A stretch of 16,009 nucleotides of DNA from Bdellovibrio sp. (GTDB taxonomy: Bacteria > Bdellovibrionota > Bdellovibrionia > Bdellovibrionales > UBA1609), in assembly GCA_003694355.1 (NCBI GenBank), contig RFKI01000040.1, positions 1 to 16,009 on the forward strand, read 5' to 3'. Under the pieces are notes generated by a model. The model worked only from the letters and a program-made list of their open reading frames with translations, was not told the DNA's origin and did not search any database. Within the stretch, counting starts at the first letter, position 1. The number at the start of each line of letters is the position of its first letter. The position numbers and the translations under genes are program-made. This document shows, piece by piece, positions 1-5,667 of the stretch.

Positions 1-224
1 ACAATTTCAGCATGAAGCTGATCTTGACTCCTTTTCTGTAAGAGGGCTTGCTGCTCTCTCACCGCTCTTGAAGCGGTTGTTTCAGGCAGTCCCTTTCGTG
101 ATGTGGAAACTCCTATTTTTCTTCCAAAAGCAGGGCTTCCTGGTCGAGCGGCCCCAGAGGCTTGGGATAAATCCACATTTGTAATACGACTATTGCTAGG
201 CAATATGCTGCTTATTTTTTCCAT
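1..224 (-). CDS. Unknown protein, N-terminal part (cut by left edge)
   Basis: An open frame starts with ATG at 224-222 and stays open to base 1, giving 74 complete codons. The start is convincing: the minus strand reads GGAGGTGACCT directly before the ATG, an almost ideal anti-16S match. The protein begins MEKISSILPSNSRITNVDLS and continues with a Ser/Ala/Gly/Pro-rich stretch (SGAARPGSPAFGRKIGVSTS), then a charged, probably helical segment rich in Arg, Gln and Glu (REQQALLQKRSQDQLHAEI). There is no signal peptide or membrane segment in the visible part, so it is probably cytoplasmic. I do not recognise the family; the disordered-looking N-terminus followed by a helical region is all that can be said. 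It is divergent from the lipoprotein gene at 466. Confidence 0.75.
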   Translation of the reverse strand, partial: MEKISSILPSNSRITNVDLSQASGAARPGSPAFGRKIGVSTSRKGLPETTASRAVREQQALLQKRSQDQLHAEI

Positions 225-362
225 AGGTCACCTCCATGTGTCCTGTAAAAAACAAGTCGGACTTTACCTCTTTTTTCTAGAGAGGACCTATGTCTAAAAT
301 TGAAACAACTTTTTTAAATTTTTTATTTAAAACATTTACGAAAAAACAGTTTTGACATTTTT

Positions 363-391
363 TTGAAAAAACTAAAGTCATTTTGTTTTAT
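363..391 (+). promoter_or_regulatory. Candidate promoter of the VWA lipoprotein gene
   Basis: TTGAAA (363-368) and TTTTAT (386-391) are separated by 17 bases, giving a weak sigma-70-like pair about 75 bases before the ATG at 466. A perfect TTGACA also lies at 352-357, but its only partner, TAAAGT at 373-378, has a short 15-base spacer. The surroundings are very A/T-rich, so chance matches are likely. Confidence 0.33.
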
Positions 392-465
392 GACGAAACG
401 TTCTCTCCCTTGTCTTTGGTCCAGGTCTTGCTCTTTTAAGAAGTTAAAACAAAGAGAGGGGAAAA

Positions 466-2301
466 ATGAGATACACCTTGATACTTTTAAGCAGCATTAG
501 TTTGCTACTAAGTGCATGCGGGAAAAATAATGATCAAAATTTTAACAATTTAAATCAATCTCAAAGTCTCCAGCAAGCTAATAAACTTGTTATGGGCTCA
601 CCTGAATCAGATGCGCCCATTGTGCTTCCTCCTAATAGCCCCCCATCAAATCCCACAACACCTACGAACCCCGTGATTACCAATCCTAAACCACCAGCCT
701 CAACACCTGCTGACCCCGTGGTCACCAACCCGGAACCACCAACCACAACTCCTGATCCCGTGGTCACCAACCCGGAACCACCAACCACAACTCCTGATCC
801 TGTGGTCACTAATCCTGAACCACCAACCACAATCCCTGATCCCGTAGCCACCAATCCCAAGCCTCCTGCTCAAGACGACGACTCTGACCACCGTGACGAT
901 GATGACAGTCCTCAAGATCCCGTTGCCAAACCGGACCCCATTGTGATTGACGACCCCGTGGCCACCAATCCCAAGCCTCCTGCTCAAGACGACGACTCTG
1001 ACCACCATGACGATGATGACAGTCCTCAAGATCCCATTGCCAAACCAGACCCCATTGTGATTGACGACCCCGTGGCTACCAATCCCAAGCCTCCTGCTCA
1101 AGACGACGACTCTGACCACCATGGCGATGATGACAATCTTCAAGATCCCGTTGCCAAACCGGACCCCATTGTGATCGACGACCCCGTAGCCACCAATCCC
1201 AAGCCTCCTGCTCAAGGCGACGACTCTGACCACCATGGCGATGATGACAATCCTCAAGATCCCATTGCCAAACCGGACCCCATTGTGATTGACGATCCCG
1301 TGGCTACAAATCCCAAGCCTCCTGCTCAAGACGATGACTCCGAACACAATGGCGATGATGGAAACTATGAAACGCCCATTGTGATTGATGATCCTATGGA
1401 AAATGTTTTTTCTGCTTCCGAAAGATTTAATGTAAAAAGTAACAAATTAGACATTCTTGTTATTACGGATACCTCTTTATCTATGAGAGATGATCTTTGG
1501 ACTATAGGTAAACGTTTTCGTCCCCTTATTAAATATTTAAATAAAACGGATTTTCGAATTGCAGCCACTTCCACAAGTATTTCAGGACCGAATGCACTAA
1601 AGGGCCGTCTTGTTCCTGCAACACGCAAGTCTCTTTTTCTTACAAGAAAAAACAAACCTAAAGAACTTGATGAACTTGTCTCATTTATCGAATGTAATAA
1701 TGACTTGGATGAGTGGATTTATCCACCTTGTACAACAGAAAAAACAGAACCCCTAAAGACCTCCATTTTGGCCTTTTCCAATCCACACAATCAGAGTTTC
1801 TTCAGACAAAATGCAGATCTCGCCGTTATCTATATCTCTGACGAGGACGAACAAAAAATTCCAACAAATACAGCCACACAGCCTGAAGAAGTCATTCAGG
1901 CTTTCAAACAACAGTTCCCTTATAAGAAATTAACAACTTTTGGTATTATTATCCCTCCTGGAGATCAAGAGTGCCTCTCTCAACAAACAAATCCTTTTAG
2001 CGACCGAGGTGCTCAATATGGAACTTTTGTAAACCAGTTGAACAAACTAACAGGCGGTTTTTCTATCAGTATCTGCTCTCCTTCGCTAATCCCTTTGTTT
2101 CAAAAATTACGAAAGCTTTCCGGTACACATAATAACAAGCGCTTTACTCTCCAACACCGTCCCTTATCTAAAAAGGATGTCACCATCACCCTGCTCCCTT
2201 CTCAAAATGTAAAATGGAAGATTGAAGGAAAAACTCTGATATTTAAGAAATCTCTAAAGCCTGGCACTCAAATAGTGATAAAGTACAAGTATAAAAAATA
2301 A
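466..2301 (+). CDS. Lipoprotein with Pro/Asp-rich repeat stalk and von Willebrand A-like domain
   Basis: The 611-residue protein starts behind the ribosome binding site AGAGGGG. It has a clear lipoprotein signal: a hydrophobic run ending L-L-S-A-C, with C18 as the lipidated cysteine. Residues 19-66 are Asn/Gln/Pro-rich. Three 14-residue repeats (DPVVTNPEPPTTTP, 83-124) follow, then four 38-residue repeats (125-276) and a shortened fifth (277-308). These repeats alternate Pro-rich segments with Asp/His clusters such as DDDSDHHDDDD. From about residue 326 a globular domain begins with a hydrophobic strand and D335-T-S-L-S339, matching the metal-binding DxSxS motif of VWA domains. A second strand ends in S458-DEDE, typical of VWA lipoproteins. 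The C-terminal ~45 residues look like an extra beta domain. Likely role, by inference: a surface-exposed adhesion or interaction module held away from the outer membrane by the stalk. Ligand unknown. Confidence 0.9.
   Translation: MRYTLILLSSISLLLSACGKNNDQNFNNLNQSQSLQQANKLVMGSPESDAPIVLPPNSPPSNPTTPTNPVITNPKPPASTPADPVVTNPEPPTTTPDPVVTNPEPPTTTPDPVVTNPEPPTTIPDPVATNPKPPAQDDDSDHRDDDDSPQDPVAKPDPIVIDDPVATNPKPPAQDDDSDHHDDDDSPQDPIAKPDPIVIDDPVATNPKPPAQDDDSDHHGDDDNLQDPVAKPDPIVIDDPVATNPKPPAQGDDSDHHGDDDNPQDPIAKPDPIVIDDPVATNPKPPAQDDDSEHNGDDGNYETPIVIDDPMENVFSASERFNVKSNKLDILVITDTSLSMRDDLWTIGKRFRPLIKYLNKTDFRIAATSTSISGPNALKGRLVPATRKSLFLTRKNKPKELDELVSFIECNNDLDEWIYPPCTTEKTEPLKTSILAFSNPHNQSFFRQNADLAVIYISDEDEQKIPTNTATQPEEVIQAFKQQFPYKKLTTFGIIIPPGDQECLSQQTNPFSDRGAQYGTFVNQLNKLTGGFSISICSPSLIPLFQKLRKLSGTHNNKRFTLQHRPLSKKDVTITLLPSQNVKWKIEGKTLIFKKSLKPGTQIVIKYKYKK
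712..837 (+). repeat. Three in-frame 42-bp coding repeats
   Basis: Copies start at 712, 754 and 796, each coding DPVVTNPEPPTT(T/I)P. A diverged 45-bp relative (NPVITNPKPPASTPA) precedes them at 667-711. They form the proximal part of the lipoprotein stalk. Confidence 0.9.
838..1389 (+). repeat. Five in-frame 114-bp coding repeats (last one shortened)
   Basis: Copies begin at 838, 952, 1066, 1180 and 1294; the last is cut to about 96 bp. Each full copy codes 38 residues: a Pro-rich part (DPVATNPKPPAQ), an acidic/His cluster (DDDSDHHDDDD) and a second Pro-rich part (DPVAKPDPIVID). Copies one and two differ at only about six of 114 bases, some of them silent, so the array looks recently duplicated or homogenised. 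The repeat starts DPV-TNP as in the preceding 42-bp units, so both arrays share an ancestor. Confidence 0.93.
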
Positions 2302-2334
2302 CCCTTCTAAAAGAAGGGAGAAACTCTAAGCTTT

Positions 2335-2364
2335 AGAAAGGCTTCATAAAAAGAGGCCTTTCTT
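2335..2364. terminator. Hairpin terminator after the VWA lipoprotein gene
   Basis: AGAAAGGC (2335-2342) pairs perfectly with GCCTTTCT (2356-2363) around a 13-base loop. It may act in both directions, also stopping transcripts from the leftward tRNA. A smaller hairpin, CCCTTCT-AAA-AGAAGGG at 2302-2318, starts at the base after the stop codon. Neither has a long T-run, so efficiency is uncertain. Confidence 0.5.
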
Positions 2365-2455
2365 ATCCTATAAAGGGTATTCACACTTAACGGCTAAGAC
2401 GACTATTGCAATGGAATTTTTAGTGAATTAGGCCAATAAAGGGGTCCGAAAAAAG

Positions 2456-2528
<73 letters not shown>

Positions 2529-2542
2529 ATCTAAGATAGAGG

Positions 2543-2571
2543 AGAATGACCCAGAGAATTAAAAAGGTCAA
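2543..2571 (-). promoter_or_regulatory. Candidate promoter of tRNA-Ala
   Basis: On the minus strand TTGACC (2571-2566) is followed after 17 bases by CATTCT (2548-2543), about 14 bases before the tRNA 5' end. The -10 is poor (three of six), but position and spacing fit a dedicated tRNA promoter just downstream of the cupin stop codon. Confidence 0.35.
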
Positions 2572-2578
2572 TCATTTT

Positions 2579-2884
2579 TTAACGAACAACATTCGCACAC
2601 ACACAAACACAAGCCTTTGCCCCATTGACCTTCTTGGAGTGACGTGTGTTTGAGGGAATCACAATCTTATCTCCTGGCCTTAATAAAAGCTGATTTCCTG
2701 CCACATTAACTAAAAGCTCTCCTTCCACAACCATTCTCACCTCATCAAAAGGATGTCTGTGATCAGGAAGCACTGTTCCAGCATCAAACTTTTCCACAAA
2801 GGGTTCATAACCCTCTGCTTCAAAAAGCTTTTTAATACTCTCAATATCTGGCTCCTTAGGAGCTAACCAGCGCCGCACAATCAT
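2579..2884 (-). CDS. Small single-domain cupin protein
   Basis: The 101-residue protein is a single cupin_2 barrel. Cupin motif 1 is complete: G36, five residues, H42-x-H44, three residues, E48, six residues, G55. Motif 2 follows as G71-D-x4-P77-S-N-x2-H82. H42, H44, E48 and H82 are the expected metal ligands, so it probably binds Fe, Mn, Ni or Zn. The C-terminal strand carries C92-V-C94-V-C96, which is unusual. There is no signal peptide, so it is cytoplasmic. The start (ATG at 2884) follows a good site, GGAGGAAGT. Small cupins of this type serve as dioxygenases, isomerases or sensors; the substrate cannot be told from sequence. It is divergent from the unknown gene at 3026. Confidence 0.88.
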   Translation of the reverse strand: MIVRRWLAPKEPDIESIKKLFEAEGYEPFVEKFDAGTVLPDHRHPFDEVRMVVEGELLVNVAGNQLLLRPGDKIVIPSNTRHSKKVNGAKACVCVCANVVR

Positions 2885-2907
2885 ACTTCCTCCGCTTTTG
2901 TCTCATA

Positions 2908-2936
2908 AATATACGCCTCATTTTTGCGCAGGACAA
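2908..2936 (-). promoter_or_regulatory. Promoter of the cupin gene
   Basis: Minus strand TTGTCC (2936-2931) and TATATT (2913-2908) are separated by exactly 17 bases. A start near 2901 would leave a short leader of about 17 bases holding the GGAGGAAGT ribosome binding site. Confidence 0.55.
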
Positions 2937-3025
2937 TCACCTAAAATTTTCATAACATCTCAAGTCTTTCACCAGGAAGACGATAACTCCACTGTGAAAA
3001 CAAAAACACAACAGATGAGGTAACA

Positions 3026-3544
3026 TTGACTTATTCAAATAAGGCAGCGTGTGACCTCTCATGGATAGAGATGATTTCACAGTACATCGAAAAAGCTTCA
3101 GGACTTCACTTTATTCAACATGACGACCAATTGGTGGAAATACAACAAATTGTAGACCAGAAAAGCATTCAATTTTCCAAATCCCAGGTTGAGGAAGTGC
3201 TTGAAAGATTTGACTCTCAAAATAGGCCCTTCTTACAAGTTAACTTTCTGGATAATAAGAAAATCTTATTAACTGAGAAATTGATTGGCTTTAAGCCCGT
3301 ACCCTGCCACAGTCTTCATATTCATAAGCTTCCCAAAGTTGTTACAACACCTGACCTAATTAGCGTGATTGAGGCCATTGAGGAACATATGTCTGACCAT
3401 CAAAACCACCAACAGGAAATCGCTCTTCTTCGCTATGTTTTTGAGGCCATCCTGGAAGGAGGAGAAGCTATCGGATTTAACCTCTCTAAAGAAAAAGCTT
3501 GGTTACAAGGGTTAGTTTCTCTCCAACACAAGCCTTCAGCATAA
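3026..3544 (+). CDS. Unknown 172-residue cytoplasmic protein, TTG start
   Basis: The start is TTG at 3026, preceded by TGAGG with a six-base gap; the first in-frame ATG is only at 3071 and has no comparable site. No signal peptide or membrane segment is visible. The N-terminal ~50 residues look helical (SWIEMISQYIEKASG), the middle is mixed alpha/beta with a His pair (CHSLHIHKLPK), and the C-terminal ~70 residues are probably helical and acidic (DLISVIEAIEEHMSDHQNHQ). The gene faces rarA with only two bases between the stop codons, so transcripts must overlap. I do not recognise the family. Confidence 0.8.
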   Translation: MTYSNKAACDLSWIEMISQYIEKASGLHFIQHDDQLVEIQQIVDQKSIQFSKSQVEEVLERFDSQNRPFLQVNFLDNKKILLTEKLIGFKPVPCHSLHIHKLPKVVTTPDLISVIEAIEEHMSDHQNHQQEIALLRYVFEAILEGGEAIGFNLSKEKAWLQGLVSLQHKPSA

Positions 3545-3546
3545 AT

Positions 3547-4878
3547 TTATTTATTCTCTGGCTTCTTTTTTTCTCCTCTTAACCAAGCCAGATGTTCTTT
3601 AATGTTCCGTTCAAATCCATAATCCGAGGGGTGATAAAACTTCTTATCTCTAATCTTTTCTGGTAAAAAGTCTTGAGGGATAAAACCTCTCACCCCGTTA
3701 TGAGAATATTGATAACCCTCTCCATACCCAAGCTCTTGTGCGAGCTGTGTTCTTGAAGAGCACAAAGACTTTGGTACAGGCAAGGCCCCTAAAGATTTAA
3801 CAACACTCAAGGCTTCATTGATAGCCTTATAAGATCGATTCGATTTGGGCGCTGCCGCCAAGTAAGTGGTCACTTGAGACAAACAAATCCGAGCTTCTGG
3901 CATGCCAACCAACTCAACAGCCTGTAGAGCTGATACAGCTAAAGTTAATGCTCGAGGATCAGCATTGCCAATATCCTCTGAAGCTAAAATCACCAATCGC
4001 CTTGCTATAAAAACAGGGTCCTCTCCCCCATGAAGCATTCGAGCTAAATAATAAACTGCAGCATCTGGATCTGACCCCCTCACACTTTTAATAAAAGCAG
4101 AAATGCAGTTAAAGTGCTCTTCACCATTTTTATCATAAATGATGGGCCGGAAAGATGACTTCAGAAGCTCTTTTAAATCTGAAACACCCAATGGCCATTT
4201 CAGATGAACTTCTTTATTTTTATAAGCGCTAAATATAATTTCTAAATCATTAATAAAAGCGCGCGCATCTCCCCTTGAGCGAGAAAACAAAAGCGTTAAC
4301 CCCTCTGGCTCAAACAGATCTTTTTCATCCCCTATGCCACTGATCTGCAAAGCTCTTTTGAGAATATGGCAAAGAGCCTCTTCACTGAGAGGCTCAAAAA
4401 TTAAAACTTGGCAACGACTTAAAAGGGCTGAGCTTAACTCATAACTTGGGTTTTCTGTTGTTGCCCCTATTAAAGAAAAGTCGCCCCTTTCAGAAAAGGG
4501 CAATAAGACATCCTGTTGTGAACGATTTAAACGATGGATCTCATCAATAAAAAGAATCGTTGTCTGTCCCCATTGCAATTTTTTTTCTCGAGACTGCTGG
4601 CCTATTTCTCGAAGTTTTTTAGCCCCTGTATCAACAGCATTAACACTGATAAAGTCACCTTTTATTTCTTGGGCCACAAGATGGGCAAATGTTGTTTTCC
4701 CTGTTCCTGGAGGCCCCCATAAAATCATGTTAGGGATCTGAATTTTCTCCTTAAGAGCTTTTTTTAAAAGAGGGTGCGACTGGAGAACCTGATCTTGCCC
4801 AAAAAAATCCTTAAGGCTTTGGGGCCTTAATTGTTCAGCCAGAGGCCCATCTAAAGTCTGGTTCTCAAACAGTTCCAT
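3547..4878 (-). CDS. rarA: Replication-associated recombination protein A (AAA+ ATPase, MgsA/WHIP family)
   Basis: RarA is a homotetrameric AAA+ ATPase that works at stalled replication forks with SSB and the clamp-loader/RecA pathways. The protein is 443 residues, normal for the family. Visible motifs: Walker A GPPGTGKT (55-62), Walker B ILFIDEIHR (108-116), sensor 1 GATTENP (138-144), arginine finger SRC (154-156), a sensor-2 segment SRGDARAF, then the helical tetramerisation region with the SEDIGNADPRAL signature. I place the start at ATG 4878: it follows AAGGAG by seven bases and gives the family-typical N-terminus MELFENQTLDGPLAEQLRPQ. The longer frame would use GTG at 4911 without a ribosome binding site. 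The gene stands alone, convergent with the unknown gene at 3026. Confidence 0.96.
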   Translation of the reverse strand: MELFENQTLDGPLAEQLRPQSLKDFFGQDQVLQSHPLLKKALKEKIQIPNMILWGPPGTGKTTFAHLVAQEIKGDFISVNAVDTGAKKLREIGQQSREKKLQWGQTTILFIDEIHRLNRSQQDVLLPFSERGDFSLIGATTENPSYELSSALLSRCQVLIFEPLSEEALCHILKRALQISGIGDEKDLFEPEGLTLLFSRSRGDARAFINDLEIIFSAYKNKEVHLKWPLGVSDLKELLKSSFRPIIYDKNGEEHFNCISAFIKSVRGSDPDAAVYYLARMLHGGEDPVFIARRLVILASEDIGNADPRALTLAVSALQAVELVGMPEARICLSQVTTYLAAAPKSNRSYKAINEALSVVKSLGALPVPKSLCSSRTQLAQELGYGEGYQYSHNGVRGFIPQDFLPEKIRDKKFYHPSDYGFERNIKEHLAWLRGEKKKPENK

Positions 4879-4952
4879 ACCTCTTCTCCTTACAGTGGTG
4901 TTCGTTAACACAAAAAGTGTTTCAATTCAAAACATTGCTCCGAAATCTCCCA

Positions 4953-4981
4953 TAGACAAGGCTCACCAGAAAACATAAAAT
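4953..4981 (+). promoter_or_regulatory. Promoter of the 171-residue exported protein gene
   Basis: TAGACA (4953-4958) and TAAAAT (4976-4981) each match the sigma-70 consensus at five of six bases and are separated by 17. A start near 4988 leaves a leader of about 16 bases with GGAG five bases before the ATG. Confidence 0.6.
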
Positions 4982-5003
4982 AATAAAAAGGGCTGGAGAT
5001 CCA

Positions 5004-5519
5004 ATGGCTAATCGTCTAAATTTTTTAGTAAAAATAACTTTTTTACTCCTTTATTTATTCGTTACTGCCCAGTGCGGTGAGGGAAAAATTAAAGATTTTG
5101 AGATCTCCATATTTCCAGAAACACCCTTTGTTTACCCCATTGATCAGCAAGTTGATGCAGATACGACTTATTCTAAAAACTGGTTTCTTATTTCATTCAA
5201 TGCCACAAATAACACGAGTGAGTACCTAACTGTGGCGGCTATTTTTATAGATGTCTTTGATGTAAATGGTAACCAAATTGTAGAAACTGGATTCTCTCCT
5301 ACTTCCTATAACTTAACCACAGCCTATATAGAAGTGATTCCCCCAGGAGATACAGCAACTTTACTTAAAACTACACAAGCTGTTGATGGTATCCCAGACC
5401 CCTCTATCCCCAATCAATACACCTATCGACTAAAAATACGCATTGAAGGTTGGTTTGGAAATGGAACTACCGATCCTGGAGAACGGTTTAGTAAAGTGAT
5501 TTTTGCCACAACAAAATAA
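5004..5519 (+). CDS. Exported beta-rich protein of unknown function, possibly a lipoprotein
   Basis: The 171-residue protein has an N-terminal signal: positive start (NRLNFLVK), hydrophobic run to about residue 20, then VTAQC24-GEG. If C24 is lipidated, the lipobox is atypical because Gln replaces Gly/Ala/Ser at -1. Alternatively signal peptidase I cuts after VTA at residue 22. The rest alternates hydrophobic strands with Asn/Thr-rich turns (NWFLISFNATNNTSEYLTVA, IFIDVFDVNGNQIVETGF, YTYRLKIRIEGWFGNG) and looks like one Ig-like beta-sandwich; the pattern resembles FxLYD-type domains, but that is only a suggestion. The start has GGAG at a five-base gap and a good promoter. It is divergent from rarA and convergent with pilQ, so it is probably monocistronic. 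Confidence 0.82.
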   Translation: MANRLNFLVKITFLLLYLFVTAQCGEGKIKDFEISIFPETPFVYPIDQQVDADTTYSKNWFLISFNATNNTSEYLTVAAIFIDVFDVNGNQIVETGFSPTSYNLTTAYIEVIPPGDTATLLKTTQAVDGIPDPSIPNQYTYRLKIRIEGWFGNGTTDPGERFSKVIFATTK

Positions 5520-5617
5520 GTCTCTTCTTTATAAGCATCAAACAAACAAGACTTTATAAGTAATAAGTGCTTTCCATCTTAGATAAGTAAACATATCAAT
5601 AAATACTAATAAAACAG

Positions 5618-5667
5618 GTTAAGCCTTTTATCTGAACTTAACAGCCATCAAGACCCGGCTTCTTGAT
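5618..5667 (-). terminator. Possible weak terminator at the end of the pil operon
   Basis: Two six-base hairpins lie in tandem on the minus strand. ATCAAG/CTTGAT (5667-5662 with 5652-5647) spans the pilQ stop codon. GTTAAG/CTTAAC (5642-5637 with 5623-5618) is followed by CTGTTTTATT. The stems are short and A/T-rich, so this is a guess. Otherwise the region 5520-5647 between the convergent genes holds only a twice-repeated CTTTATAAG (5527 and 5554 areas). Confidence 0.33.

Noticed and set aside
103..297. 64-codon plus-strand frame at the left edge
   Set aside because: It overlaps the minus-strand gene that has a near-ideal ribosome binding site, and has no comparable start signal itself.
290..355. 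21-codon plus-strand frame (MSKIETTFLNFLFKTFTKKQF) preceded by GAGG
   Set aside because: Too short and too A/T-driven to support as a gene without conservation data.
700..1347. Long antisense open frame (215 codons, minus strand) across the lipoprotein repeats
   Set aside because: It is the mirror of in-frame repeats with biased codons, has no ribosome binding site, and gives a low-complexity Val/Gly/Arg protein. The plus-strand frame has a signal peptide and a recognisable domain.
838..1389. Regularly spaced repeats as a CRISPR array
   Set aside because: The units are 114 bp, contiguous, in frame and coding. There are no short repeats with unique spacers.
4879..4911. N-terminal extension of rarA to GTG at 4911
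   Set aside because: No ribosome binding site at 4911, whereas ATG 4878 has AAGGAG at good spacing and gives the family-typical N-terminus.
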